Of a DNA stretch of 61,074 nt, positions 6,377-16,597 are shown piece by piece (positions within the stretch are counted from its first letter, which is position 1; each line of letters begins with the position of its first letter). Where the stretch lies: the NCBI GenBank assembly GCA_009695195.1, contig SIBJ01000015.1, positions 1 through 61,074 on the forward strand. Direction: 5' to 3'. The notes beneath the pieces were generated by a model. It was not told the origin of the DNA. It ran no database searches and saw nothing but the letters and a program-made list of their open reading frames with translations. Made by a program: the position numbers and the translations under genes. This stretch comes from Pedosphaera sp. (GTDB lineage: Bacteria > Verrucomicrobiota > Verrucomicrobiia > Limisphaerales > JADLHS01).

Positions 6377-8758
6377 ATGATCGCCCGCGTCAGCCTTGAA
6401 ATCGCCCTCCGCAAGGAGTTCGATTATTTCATCCCGCCCGAACTCGCGGGCCGGGTGGACGTCGGCAGCCGCGTGCAGGTGCCGTTCGGGCCGCGCAAAG
6501 TTCTGGGCGTGGTGACGGCTATCGAGAAGGAATCAGCGCACGCGCGGCTCAAGCCCATCGTCAAAGTCATCGGCGCGCAGACGCTCGTGACGGCGAAGGT
6601 TTTGAAGCTCGCGCGCTGGATCGGGGAATATTACTGCTGCGCGCCGGAGATCGCGCTCAAGTCCGTGCTGCCCGAAGCCGTGCGCAAAGAGAAATCCGGA
6701 TGGCGAGAGCGCCTCTTTGTCCGCGCATTGCTGGTGAGCGGGGAATTTCCGAAGCTGCCGAAGCGCCAGCTCGAAGTCTGGAACATCGTCGAGGAACGCC
6801 GGGAGCTTTCGCTGACCGAGTTGCTGGAGCTGGTCGAAACGACGGCCGCCACGGTGCGCAAACTGGAAGACCGCGGCCTCCTCACCATCACGACGGAAAT
6901 CTCCGAACGCGATCCCTACGCGCGCGAACAGATTTTGCCGAGCACGCCGATTGATTTGAATGCAGCGCAGGCGGCGGCGCTCGCGGCCATCACGCAGGCG
7001 ATGCGCGGCCAGAAGTCAGAGGCCAGAAGTCAGAGACCAGAAGCCGGAAGTCCGACCTCCGACCTCCGACCTCCGACCTCCGTCTTCCTCCTCCACGGCG
7101 TCACCGGCTCCGGCAAAACCGAAGTGTACCTCCAGGCCATCGCCCACGCGCTCGAACGGGGCCAGGGCGCGATCGTGCTCGTGCCCGAGATTTCTCTCAC
7201 GCCGCAAACGGTCGAGCGGTTCAAGGCGCGGTTCAGTTCCGGCAAATTGCAAACCCTCGTGGCCGTGCTGCACTCGCACCTCTCGGCGGGCGAGCGTCAC
7301 GATGAATGGCACAAGATCCGGCAAGGCCGCGCGCGCATCGTCATCGGCGCGCGTTCGGCGATCTTTGCGCCGGTCGAACCGCTCGGGTTGATCGTCGTGG
7401 ACGAGGAACACGAGCACACCTACAAGCAAGAGGAAGCGCCGCGGTATCACGCGCGCGATGTCGCCATCGTGCGCGGCCAGATGGAAGGCGCAGTTGTCGT
7501 GCTCGGCTCGGCCACGCCGTCGCTGGAAAGCTATCACAACTGCAAGACCGGAAAATATTCGCTGCTCGGACTCCCGGTGCGCGTGGACAACCAGAAGATG
7601 CCCTACGTCCGCGTGGTGGATATGCGCCGGTCGGCGCGGGACGGCAAAGGGCCGCCGATTTTTTCGCCGGAGTTGAAGGAGGCCATCACGCAACGGCTCG
7701 AACGCGGCGAGCAGACGATTTTGTTTTTGAACCGCCGCGGCTATTCGACCGCGCTCGAATGCACGCAGTGCGGTTACGTCGCGACCTGTCCGAATTGCAG
7801 CCTCGCGCTGACGTATCATCGCCCGGAGCAAAAACTTCTCTGCCACCTCTGCGGCCATGCCGAAGCCGTGCCGGCCGTTTGTCCGGTCGAGAAATGCAAG
7901 AACCCGGCGATCCGTTTCACCGGCGTCGGCACGCAAAAGGTCGAGGACATCCTCGGTAAACTTTTTCCGCGGGCGCGCGTCAAACGCATGGACGCGGATG
8001 TGATGAAGCGCAAGGAGGATTACCGCAAAGTGCTCGGTGATTTTCGCGCGGCCAAGATAGACATCCTCCTCGGCACGCAGATGATCGCGAAGGGCCTGCA
8101 TTTCCCGAACGTGACGCTCGTCGGCATCATCTACGCCGACATGGCGCTACATCAGCCGGACTTCCGCGCGGGCGAGCGCACGTTTCAACTTCTCACGCAG
8201 GTCGCCGGTCGCGCCGGTCGCGGCGATGTCGAGGGCGAGGTGTTCGTGCAGGCGTTCACGCCGTTTCATCCGGCGATCCAGTTTGCGCGTCGGCATGACT
8301 TCGTGGGTTTTTACGAACAAGAGATCGGTTTCCGCGAACAGTTGAGATATCCGCCGGTGGCGCGCGTGGCGTTGCTCACCTTGCGCGGGCACAACGAAGA
8401 CAAGGTGAAGTTCTCGGCGGAACATTTGCGGCGGGAACTGGACCGGCTCAAAGCCCCGGGCGGGAAAGAAAGTGGGAAAGTGGGAAAGTGGGAAAGTGAG
8501 ACTGGAGAACTGTTGCCGACGGGCAAAGTAAAATCCCACTATCCCACTTTCTCACCGGCCCACTTTCGCGACCTGATCATCGCCGGCCCCGCGCCCGCGC
8601 CGTTGCTGCGCGCGGAGAGCTACTACCGCTACCAGCTCATGCTCCGCACGCGCGCGATGAGCCGGCTCAGCCTCGCGCTGGCGAAGATCACGGCGGAACT
8701 CACTTTACCCGACGACGTGATGGTCACGGTGGACATTGACCCGGTGAGTTTGTCGTGA
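6377..8758 (+). CDS. priA: Primosomal replication-restart helicase PriA
   Basis: A 793-residue protein that rebuilds replication forks after collapse. Domains in order: an N-terminal 3'-binding and winged-helix region (1-200); a helicase core with Walker A GVTGSGKTE from residue 241 and the DEEH box near 341; a cysteine-rich double zinc site (CTQCGYVATCPNC ... CHLCGHAEAVPAVC) at about 460-510; a second RecA lobe with QVAGRAGRG; and a C-terminal domain. It is longer than usual (about 730) because two in-frame tandem-repeat segments translate into residues about 211-236 and 698-731. All helicase motifs are intact, so it is probably functional. Confidence 0.95.
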   Translation: MIARVSLEIALRKEFDYFIPPELAGRVDVGSRVQVPFGPRKVLGVVTAIEKESAHARLKPIVKVIGAQTLVTAKVLKLARWIGEYYCCAPEIALKSVLPEAVRKEKSGWRERLFVRALLVSGEFPKLPKRQLEVWNIVEERRELSLTELLELVETTAATVRKLEDRGLLTITTEISERDPYAREQILPSTPIDLNAAQAAALAAITQAMRGQKSEARSQRPEAGSPTSDLRPPTSVFLLHGVTGSGKTEVYLQAIAHALERGQGAIVLVPEISLTPQTVERFKARFSSGKLQTLVAVLHSHLSAGERHDEWHKIRQGRARIVIGARSAIFAPVEPLGLIVVDEEHEHTYKQEEAPRYHARDVAIVRGQMEGAVVVLGSATPSLESYHNCKTGKYSLLGLPVRVDNQKMPYVRVVDMRRSARDGKGPPIFSPELKEAITQRLERGEQTILFLNRRGYSTALECTQCGYVATCPNCSLALTYHRPEQKLLCHLCGHAEAVPAVCPVEKCKNPAIRFTGVGTQKVEDILGKLFPRARVKRMDADVMKRKEDYRKVLGDFRAAKIDILLGTQMIAKGLHFPNVTLVGIIYADMALHQPDFRAGERTFQLLTQVAGRAGRGDVEGEVFVQAFTPFHPAIQFARRHDFVGFYEQEIGFREQLRYPPVARVALLTLRGHNEDKVKFSAEHLRRELDRLKAPGGKESGKVGKWESETGELLPTGKVKSHYPTFSPAHFRDLIIAGPAPAPLLRAESYYRYQLMLRTRAMSRLSLALAKITAELTLPDDVMVTVDIDPVSLS
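7007..7083. repeat. Eleven 7-nt units inside priA (segment 1)
   Basis: Eleven consecutive heptamers: GGCCAGA/AGTCAGA alternations, then AGCCGGA, AGTCCGA, and four CCTCCGA/T units. The first half is partly complementary to the second. It translates in frame to QKSEARSQRPEAGS followed by PTSDLRPPTS, immediately before the Walker A strand of PriA. Confidence 0.9.
8469..8567. repeat. 8-nt tandem repeat hairpin inside priA (segment 2)
   Basis: The left arm is tandem GGGAAAGT with an 8-base period (8469-8500). The right arm (8533-8567) carries complementary CCCACTTTC and CCCACTAT units. It lies in the C-terminal domain of PriA and stays in frame. Confidence 0.85.
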
Positions 8759-8814
8759 CGCCAAAGGTTTCCCGCTTGCTGCGCTGAACGCGCCTTTGGC
8801 AACCTGTCGGCTCA

Positions 8815-10416
8815 ATGAATCAATCCGCCGCGGCGCTGACCGCCGCCGAGAACCCCCCTTGCGCTGCGTCCCGACCGCTACGCGCATGGGAGGCCGTTTT
8901 TCTCGTGCTGCTGGTGGCCGGCCTGCTGACGGCGTTCTGGATCAAATCCCGCAAGGAATATTTCAGCCACGACGAATTCGTCACCGCCGTGCTGGTCGGT
9001 CATTCGAGCCTGCCGGAAATGTTGGACACCATCCGCAACGGCGGGGAAACGAATCCGCCGCTTTACTTCATTCTCGACTGGCTCGTGGTGCGCGTTTGCG
9101 GGACCAGCGAGGAGGCGGTGCGCGGGCTGTCCGCCTTCAGCATCGCGCTCGCGGCCGTCGTGGTGTTTTTCACATTGCGCCCGGTCGTTGAACCGCGCAA
9201 CGCCGCGCTGGCCGTCGCCTTTGTTTTTGGCCTGAGCCGGAGCGTGTTTTGGTTCCTGGTCTGGGCGCGGTACTACGGGCTGTTCGTGCTGCTCGCGGCG
9301 GTGATGTTCTTCCTCTTCGTCCGGATCAACACGACGGAAAGCGTCCGGCGGCGCGACGTGCTGTTCATTTTTCTTGTCCACGTCGCGATGGTTTATCTGC
9401 ATCTCTTCGGCCTGCTCTTCAGCGGCCTGTGGCTCGGCGCGCAACTGGTGCTGGACGCGGTGCGAGGCCGCGGGCGTTGGAAAATTTACGGCGCAGTGGT
9501 CGCGGCGTGGGTGACTTTTCTGGCGTGGGTGCCGGCGCTGCCGAAACAATTTTACATCACGAGCGGCGGCACCTGGACGCCGCGGATGAAGTTCGGGTTG
9601 TTCGTGGATGAACTCGCGATGCAGACGCCGCTGGCAACGGTGCTGTTGCTGACGGCGTTGCTGGCGCTCGTCACCATGCTCGCTCCGAAACGCTGGGAGG
9701 CGGGCGACAAGACCAACGCCCGGGCCGCGACCGGCCTGGCGGCGTTGCTGCTCCTCGCGCTGGCGTGGATGGCGGTGCCAGTGGCGACGTGGGCGGCTTC
9801 GCAAATCCTGAAGCCGGTCTATCTGCAACGCTACGTCGCACCGTGCGTGGTTTCGCTGGCGGCGTTTGTTGGCGTCGGGCTGTGGGCCATCCGGAAATTG
9901 CCGCACCCGGAACCGCCATCACCGAACCGCGTTCCGGCCTGGCTGCCGGGATTGGTGGCGGCGACGATTCTCGGATTCTGCCTCGCATTCCAGCCGCTGC
10001 GCGCCATGCAGGATGCCGCCAAGCCCGCCGCCGCCTTCACCGACGAGGACTTCGGTCATCCGAATCTCCCGATCGTGTGCGAGGACTCGATGGATTTCCT
10101 GCCGCGCGCGCACTACGGGAAAGGGCGCGAATACATTTTGTTGATTGATCACGAGGCCGCGGAAAAGTCGGCGGGATATTTCACGAAGCAGATGGAACGC
10201 TATTACAGCCGCTTCCGCGCGCACCATCCCGAATGGAAAATCCGTTACGCGAACGAACTGCCCGCCGGGCCGGAGGGATTTTTGCTCGTGGACGTGGCGC
10301 AGGCGACGACGTTCGAGTGGGTCCTCAAAAACCGGCCGGGCTTCACGGCGGAATTGCTCGGCACGTGGCCGGAGGGGCAAAAAGTTTTTCTCGTCCGACG
10401 TGAGGAAAGGCGGTGA
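8815..10416 (+). CDS. GT39/ArnT-like membrane glycosyltransferase
   Basis: A 533-residue polytopic membrane protein. Hydrophobic segments begin at about residue 25 and recur through about 400, followed by a soluble C-terminal part. The first periplasmic loop holds SHDEF, matching the acidic pair after TM1 in the GT-C/PMT fold. The motif WARYYGL after a later helix is typical of the same group. Such enzymes move a sugar from a polyprenyl-phosphate donor in the periplasm. Donor and acceptor cannot be read from sequence. A GCCAAAGG/CCTTTGGC inverted repeat (8760-8800) lies upstream. The gene ends convergently, 4 bases from the PEP-CTERM pair. Confidence 0.75.
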   Translation: MNQSAAALTAAENPPCAASRPLRAWEAVFLVLLVAGLLTAFWIKSRKEYFSHDEFVTAVLVGHSSLPEMLDTIRNGGETNPPLYFILDWLVVRVCGTSEEAVRGLSAFSIALAAVVVFFTLRPVVEPRNAALAVAFVFGLSRSVFWFLVWARYYGLFVLLAAVMFFLFVRINTTESVRRRDVLFIFLVHVAMVYLHLFGLLFSGLWLGAQLVLDAVRGRGRWKIYGAVVAAWVTFLAWVPALPKQFYITSGGTWTPRMKFGLFVDELAMQTPLATVLLLTALLALVTMLAPKRWEAGDKTNARAATGLAALLLLALAWMAVPVATWAASQILKPVYLQRYVAPCVVSLAAFVGVGLWAIRKLPHPEPPSPNRVPAWLPGLVAATILGFCLAFQPLRAMQDAAKPAAAFTDEDFGHPNLPIVCEDSMDFLPRAHYGKGREYILLIDHEAAEKSAGYFTKQMERYYSRFRAHHPEWKIRYANELPAGPEGFLLVDVAQATTFEWVLKNRPGFTAELLGTWPEGQKVFLVRREERR

Positions 10417-10420
10417 CGAT

Positions 10421-11152
10421 TTACGGTCTTGATCGTTTCAGCACTTGCGTGCCGAGGAATAAAACACCAAGGCCAAACAAAGTGAGAATGCCCGGCTCGG
10501 GAGCGGGCAGGTCGGAGAAGGCGATGGAGTCGATTGCCAAATTAGAAAAGGCGAAACTCGCAGTTGGAATCGACGCGATTCTCAGTTCACGGGCCGAACC
10601 AGCAAACGCCGACACGTCGCCGCCGTACAGTGTGTATCGCGGCGTAACGGACAACGCGAACATAGGAATTTCCTGCCCGTCGAGACTAACAGCAAGTTGG
10701 CCGGCGCTGAACGGCTGCATCCTCAACTGCAACGAAAGGGCCGAAACCGGAACGAGATGACTTTGGGCTATGCTTGCTGAAACGATGGTTTGGCCCACGC
10801 CCGGGAATACACCTGCTTGCAGCGTGACGGTATAGCTTCCGGCAATCCTTGCGGGAAAAGAATTTGTCCAATCGGGTCCAAGGAGGCCAACCACAGATGT
10901 CCCCAAGAACCAGTTGTTGTATAGCACGCTGTTTTGTTGATTGGTGCCGAGGTAAACGTCCCAACTGGGGACGGCGTTTGATGCGGCGACGAAGTCGAAA
11001 TTGCCGCCAAGGTGGACGAGCGGTAGTAGCGGGGATTCAAAATCAAGATTTTGAAAATTCCCTTGCCCGTAGCTCAACCCTGCCAACTGCAATAAGAAAC
11101 CGACGGGGAGAATTTGAAATCTCCGGCTCACGATCTTGATCGTTTCAGCCAT
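10421..11152 (-). CDS. PEP-CTERM protein, paralogue A
   Basis: A 243-residue secreted protein. After a signal-like N-terminus the mature part opens with GQGNFQNLDFESPLLPLVH. It ends in the PEP-CTERM sorting signal: PEP (APEPGILTLFGLG), a hydrophobic helix, and a basic tail LKRSRP. PEP-CTERM tails are processed by exosortase and send proteins to the outer surface. It is closely similar to the upstream paralogue (11128-11847), and a third copy lies at 43567-44271. The assigned ATG overlaps the upstream gene by 25 bases, so part of its N-terminus is written over the paralogue's 3' end. Confidence 0.8.
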   Translation of the reverse strand: MAETIKIVSRRFQILPVGFLLQLAGLSYGQGNFQNLDFESPLLPLVHLGGNFDFVAASNAVPSWDVYLGTNQQNSVLYNNWFLGTSVVGLLGPDWTNSFPARIAGSYTVTLQAGVFPGVGQTIVSASIAQSHLVPVSALSLQLRMQPFSAGQLAVSLDGQEIPMFALSVTPRYTLYGGDVSAFAGSARELRIASIPTASFAFSNLAIDSIAFSDLPAPEPGILTLFGLGVLFLGTQVLKRSRP

Positions 11153-11847
11153 TGCCTGCCGAGGAACAAAGCGCCAAGCCCAATCAAAATAAGACTGCTT
11201 GGCTCGGGAATCGGTTGGTCGGAGAAGGTGATGGAATCTATTGTGAAACTGCTGTGGTCATAATTTGGCGTTGGAACGGCGGAGATTCTCAATTCACGGA
11301 TCAAGCCCGCAAAGGGCAAGATGTCGCCGCCAAAAATTGTGTAATTGGGAGTGAATGATAACGGAAACATCGGGATATTCTGGCCACCGAGCGTCACAGC
11401 AAATTGTCCCCCTCCAATATTTATGAATTCTCGGACACTCATTTGGACGGACATAGCTGAGGGCGGCACTAAACGGCTTTGGGCAATCGATGCAGAAGTT
11501 GGTTGAAAGTTTGAATCCAGTCCAGCTTGCAAGTTCATCGAGTAACTCCCGGCGAGGCGGATGGGATTGCTGTTGGTCCAGTCAGGGCCGAGAAGACCCA
11601 CAGTCGCATTTCCTAAGAACCAATTGTTGTATAGAACGCTGTTACGTTGATTGGTTCCCAGAAAAACGTCCCATCCCGGCACAGCGTTCGACACAGCGAC
11701 AAAATCAAACGATCCGCTACCGACATGAACAAGGGGGAGGAGTGGTGATTCAAAATCAAGGTTTTGAAAATTGCCTTGGGCCAACGCGGAAAATGATACG
11801 ACCGCGCCGATGGCAGACCCGAGGATGTGACTAAAAATTGTCCCCAT
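11128..11847 (-). CDS. PEP-CTERM protein, paralogue B
   Basis: A 239-residue secreted protein with a normal signal peptide ending at about SALAQ, the family opening GNFQNLDFESPLLP, and a C-terminal IPEPSSLILIGLGALFLG segment with basic tail. Shared blocks with paralogue A include NSVLYNNWFLG, VGLLGPDWTNS and LRIS. The repeat unit of about 707 bases indicates tandem duplication. No enzymatic motif is visible. The conserved part may be a surface or carbohydrate-binding beta domain, which is inference. It is probably co-transcribed with paralogue A. Confidence 0.82.
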   Translation of the reverse strand: MGTIFSHILGSAIGAVVSFSALAQGNFQNLDFESPLLPLVHVGSGSFDFVAVSNAVPGWDVFLGTNQRNSVLYNNWFLGNATVGLLGPDWTNSNPIRLAGSYSMNLQAGLDSNFQPTSASIAQSRLVPPSAMSVQMSVREFINIGGGQFAVTLGGQNIPMFPLSFTPNYTIFGGDILPFAGLIRELRISAVPTPNYDHSSFTIDSITFSDQPIPEPSSLILIGLGALFLGRQWLKRSRS

Positions 11848-11871
11848 AATACTTCCCCCAGCCGAACGGAC

Positions 11872-12062
11872 TCACTGCTTCTTTCTTAGCACCACAATCA
11901 AACCGACGCCAGCCGGAAAATGGGTCGCACGCTGACAGGACAGATTCACAAAAATCCAGCGCAACGGACGGTTCAAGAATTCTGGTGGAATGGAATCTTC
12001 CGAACGGCTGTTCACCTTGCCGCCGGGTTTGAGCACGCGCAGAAATTCCCGCGCCGCCGCGC
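11872..12062 (-). pseudogene. 3' remnant of a SAM-methyltransferase gene
   Basis: In the minus-strand frame ending at TGA 11874-11872, the translation reads AAREFLRVLKPGGKV, then RWIFVNLSCQRATHFPAG and a terminal VLRKKQ. The phrase LRVLKPGG is the post-motif strand and loop of class I SAM-dependent methyltransferases. No start codon or SAM-binding motif precedes it before the next gene, so only about 63 codons of the C-terminus remain. It is the tail of a degraded or displaced methyltransferase next to an intact one. Confidence 0.6.
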
Positions 12063-12078
12063 CGAGTGAGGCGGAGCG

Positions 12079-12858
12079 TCACACGGATTTCCGCGCGAGG
12101 GCGAAAAGGGAAGTGCCGGTCTTCAGTTTGCCGTCCAGCGCCCGGCCGTGTTCCCACGCGTAGGCCACACGCATCAGCCATGGCGCGGGCCACGGAGGCA
12201 GCCGCAGGTAATCCGCGTACGTTCTATTCTGCGATTTCGCGTCGCCGCCCGCGCGCCGCGTCCGCCGCAACACCGGCACCATCCACGCGCCCCACCAGCA
12301 GATGGAAACGATGTTCAAGCCGCTGCCCGCAAATGCCGCGTGCAAGGTTTCCGGCACGTAACGCCGCCGATGTCCCTGCACTTCGTCAAAACGTGAAAAC
12401 AATTCCGGCAGCGCAGGCACGCTCACGACGACGAGTCCGCCGGGCTTCACGAGTTGCGCCAGACGCGTCACCGCCGCGCGGTCGTCGTCGAGATGTTCGA
12501 TGACATCGAGCGCGAGCAAGCCATCGGCGGGTTGAACTTGGGACGGCAACGGTTGCGTGAGATCGGCTTCGATGAGCGTGCGGTCCGGACGGTCGAGCCG
12601 CTCCAGCATCCGGCGCGAAATATCGAGGCCGCACACGCGATAACCGGCACGTTCGAGCGCGTCGAGATTCGTGCCCCAGCCGCAACCGGCGTCAAGGATT
12701 TCAGACGGGGGCGTGAAACCGTTCCGTTGCAACATCGCGAGCGCGAGTTTCGCCCGCGCCCGCCACCACGGATGCCGCCGCACCCGGTCGGCCAGGTCCA
12801 CCAGAAGATTTTCCGGCATGTTGTTGTCGGCGCGGCCTTGGGACCAGGTGACGATCAC
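12079..12858 (-). CDS. Class I SAM-dependent methyltransferase
   Basis: A 259-residue cytosolic enzyme. Motif I is EILDAGCGWGTNLDALE. It is followed by an acidic residue after strand 2, the phrase LALDVIEHLDDD typical of Methyltransf_11/UbiE-like folds, and LVKPGGLVVVSVPA. The substrate is unknown. Coupling to the upstream glycosyltransferase suggests a lipid-linked sugar or polyprenyl metabolism role. The start is taken as GTG at 12858, which overlaps the glycosyltransferase stop (GTGA). An ATG at 12819 (MPENLLVDLADRV) is an equally possible start. The long open frame upstream is a shadow. Confidence 0.85.
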   Translation of the reverse strand: MIVTWSQGRADNNMPENLLVDLADRVRRHPWWRARAKLALAMLQRNGFTPPSEILDAGCGWGTNLDALERAGYRVCGLDISRRMLERLDRPDRTLIEADLTQPLPSQVQPADGLLALDVIEHLDDDRAAVTRLAQLVKPGGLVVVSVPALPELFSRFDEVQGHRRRYVPETLHAAFAGSGLNIVSICWWGAWMVPVLRRTRRAGGDAKSQNRTYADYLRLPPWPAPWLMRVAYAWEHGRALDGKLKTGTSLFALARKSV

Positions 12859-13853
12859 GGTTTGAGGCCGGCGGACGGCGCGTCCGGCGCCGGCGTCACG
12901 CCGAGCGTCTCGCGCACCACCCAGCGCGGGCGTTGCTTCACCTCGGCGTAGATGCGGGCGAGATATTCCCCGAGGATGCCGAGGATGAGCAGTTGCACAC
13001 CGCCGAAAAACAACGCCGCGCCCACGACCGCCGTCCAGCCGGGCAGTTCGTGCGCGGTGTGACCCATGAAGCTGAAACCCGCCAGCCGCCAACTCACGAT
13101 GAACAGTCCGGTGCCCAACGCGGCGAGCACGACGGTGAACCCAAGATACGTGGCCAGCCGGAGCGGCGCGGTCGAGAACGCGAACACGCCGTCCAGCGCG
13201 AGGCGGAGCAGTTTGCGGAAGGGATATTTGGTTTCGCCGGCGGCGCGGGCGGCGCGTTCGTATTCCAGCCCGGTCTGGCGGAAACCGCTCCACGCGCGCA
13301 AGCCGCGAAGAAACACGTTTCGTTCCGGCATCCGGCGCAGGACATCCGCCACGTTGCGGTTGACGACGCAAAAGTCGCCGGAGTCCAGCGGAATTTCGAT
13401 TTCGGCGATGGATTTCAGCAGCCGGTAAAAAATCGCGTAGGCGCAGCGCAGGAGGATGTTTTCCTTCCGCTTCCGCCGCACGGCATAGACGACGTCGAAG
13501 CCGCCGCGCAATTTTTCCAGGCACGACCCGAGGATTTCCGGCGGGTCCTGCAGGTCCGCGTCCATGATGGCCACGGCGTCGCCGGTCGCGTGCGCGAGGC
13601 CGGCGCAGATGGCGGCTTGATGGCCAAAGTTCCGGGACAAAGCCACGGCCTTGAAGCGCGCGTCCGCGCGGTGCGCGGCGGTCAGTTGCGCGAAGGTCGT
13701 ATCGCCCGAGCCGTCGTCCACGAGCACGACTTCCCACGTGAGGCGGAGTTTATCCAGCGCTTGCGTCAATCGCTCCCGCAGGAGGGGCAGCACTTCGGCC
13801 TCGTTGTAACACGGGATGACGATGCTGAGTGCGGGTTGTTCGTGGGCGGCCAT
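12855..13853 (-). CDS. GT2 polyprenyl-phosphate glycosyltransferase (DPM1/GtrB-like)
   Basis: A 332-residue inner-membrane protein. The N-terminal GT-A domain has LSIVIPCYNEAEVLP, the DDGSGD motif, and DADLQDPPEIL, which is diagnostic of dolichol/undecaprenyl-phosphate sugar transferases. The C-terminus has two membrane helices (about 235-260 and 270-300) as in GtrB. It loads a sugar onto a polyprenyl phosphate, giving the donor used by GT-C enzymes such as the one at 8815-10416. That partnership is inference. It is followed by the overlapping methyltransferase gene. Confidence 0.92.
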   Translation of the reverse strand: MAAHEQPALSIVIPCYNEAEVLPLLRERLTQALDKLRLTWEVVLVDDGSGDTTFAQLTAAHRADARFKAVALSRNFGHQAAICAGLAHATGDAVAIMDADLQDPPEILGSCLEKLRGGFDVVYAVRRKRKENILLRCAYAIFYRLLKSIAEIEIPLDSGDFCVVNRNVADVLRRMPERNVFLRGLRAWSGFRQTGLEYERAARAAGETKYPFRKLLRLALDGVFAFSTAPLRLATYLGFTVVLAALGTGLFIVSWRLAGFSFMGHTAHELPGWTAVVGAALFFGGVQLLILGILGEYLARIYAEVKQRPRWVVRETLGVTPAPDAPSAGLKP

Positions 13854-13926
13854 TGCTAAGGTGAGAGCATAAGTGGCGAAGGGGCTTTGGAAAGTCTGAT
13901 TTGGCAGAGACAGATTGCGGGTCGCA

Positions 13927-14858
13927 CTATTTCACTGCCGCCGCCTTCTCGATCTCCGCCACCAGTTCATCCGGCTTCCATTTATTTTCCGCGATGATCT
14001 TTTGCACGCGGCCCTTCGCGTCCACGACGACGGTGCGCAGATTGTGGGTGATGCCCGCGCCGTCCGCATCACGCGCGAAGGTTTCGCCCACTTGTTCCGC
14101 CAACGCTGAGATGTCCACGAGGTCGCCGGTGAGAAAACTCCAGTGGGCCGGGTCGCAGCCGTAACTTTGCGAATAGGATTTGAGCCGCGCCGGCGTGTCC
14201 CACTCGGGATCGAACGAGATCGTGAAGAGATGCCAGTTCGTCGGCGCGTTCGGCAGTTTCACGAGCGCGTCCTGCACGGCGCGAAAGTTGTTCGACATGA
14301 GCGGGCAGTACAACGGATACGGGCAGCGCGTGAACATGAATGTGAACACGACCGCCTGACCGCGAAACTGCGCGAGGTTCACGGCCTGGCCGAGTTGATT
14401 CGTGAAGCGATAATCCGGCAGCGCATCACCGACGCTCAACGGATCCACATCGCGCAGGATGCGGATGCCCGGTGGTAACGACGGTTTCGCGGGCGGTGGA
14501 TTAGTCTTTGGCGCGTCCAGTTTTTTGATCTGGTCAATCCAGCCGTCAGTCGCCGTCACGGTCATGCGGAACGAAATGGTGTCACCGGCGGCGAGACCGG
14601 CGAGTTCGTTCGTGTCGCGCACGTCGAAGTTCATCGTCATGGCGTCCATGTAATTCGTGATGGCCTCGTGCCGGATGCGGATGGATTTTTCCGCGGGCTG
14701 CAACTCGACGACCGTGCCTTTGACCTGAAAAATTTGCTGAGTCGCTAACGAAGACTTCGGCGCCGGCGTTACCGTGATAACGTCAACGGTCTCTATGCGG
14801 CACCACCACACGACGAACGCGAGTGCGACCAGGGCCACAAGCAGAAAGAAATGTTTCA

Positions 14859-14859
<1 letters not shown>
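13927..14859 (-). CDS. CusF-like domain fused to SCO1/SenC protein
   Basis: A 310-residue membrane-anchored periplasmic protein with an N-terminal helix (4-20). Residues about 46-114 form a CusF-like copper domain with Met71, Met74 and Met76 in MDAMTMNF. Residues 130-310 are an SCO1/SenC thioredoxin fold with cysteines 179 and 185 (TRCPYPLYCP) and His272 in THNLRTVV. SCO proteins deliver copper to the CuA site of cytochrome oxidase. The cysteines are five residues apart rather than the classical three. The frame is open further upstream, but ATG 14859 overlaps the hflX stop by one base and precedes the helix. Confidence 0.9.
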
Positions 14860-16142
<1,283 letters not shown>

Positions 16143-16157
16143 TTGGGTGAACGAATC

Positions 16158-16388
16158 TCAGAGCAATTCCATCAACTGGTCCTTGCTTAAGCCGGTCTGG
16201 TTGAGGATGTCGCTCAAAGTGCCGGGACGGATTTCCCGGTGAAGTGGAACCACGGTTCGCAAGTAACCCTCGGGACTTCGCTTTTCGAGGGAAACGTGGC
16301 TGCCTTTTTGTCGGAGCACGAGGAAACCCGCGTGGCGCAGCGCCCGGATCAAATCTCGGCCGGAAACGGCAGGAAGGTGACGGCTCAT
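16158..16388 (-). CDS. hicA: HicA-type mRNA interferase toxin
   Basis: A 76-residue protein of the HicA/YcfA fold, a small double-stranded-RNA-binding domain. The catalytic histidine is His31 in RQKGSHVSLEK. Upstream is GRDLIRALRHAGF and downstream HREIRPGTLSDIL, all standard for the family. It cleaves mRNA when free of its antitoxin. It overlaps the hicB stop by four bases (ATGA), so antitoxin is translated first. Confidence 0.92.
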   Translation of the reverse strand: MSRHLPAVSGRDLIRALRHAGFLVLRQKGSHVSLEKRSPEGYLRTVVPLHREIRPGTLSDILNQTGLSKDQLMELL

Positions 16389-16597
16389 GCCGCGACTTCC
16401 ATGCTGGCGAGGTAAACTTCCTTCATGGTTTTCGCGCCCTTGGGTTCACCCCAGGTTTCAAAATAAAGTTCCACGGCTTCGCGGAGGTTTTTCTTGGCGG
16501 TAGCGAGCGTCCGACCTTGGGTCGTGACCGGCACGTCCAGACAACGGGCGATGAACCAGTCGCCATCATTTTGGAAAACCGCATGGATTGTTCGCAT
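16385..16597 (-). CDS. hicB: HicB-type antitoxin
   Basis: A 70-residue protein with the degenerate RNase H-like HicB fold: an opening strand with GDWFIARCLDVPVTTQG, the helix TLATAKKNLREAVELYFE, and a short C-terminus. It should neutralise the HicA toxin encoded just downstream. Many HicB proteins add a DNA-binding tail, which is absent here, so autoregulation may need another factor. Gene order hicB-hicA is one of the two known arrangements. Confidence 0.9.
   Translation of the reverse strand: MRTIHAVFQNDGDWFIARCLDVPVTTQGRTLATAKKNLREAVELYFETWGEPKGAKTMKEVYLASMEVAA

Noticed and set aside
7007..7083. Possible CRISPR array (regular repeats)
   Set aside because: Units are only 7 bases, without spacers, and lie in a coding gene; no cas gene is nearby.
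8760..8800. GCCAAAGG/CCTTTGGC inverted repeat after priA as a terminator
   Set aside because: The loop is about 25 bases and no T run follows; the function is unclear.
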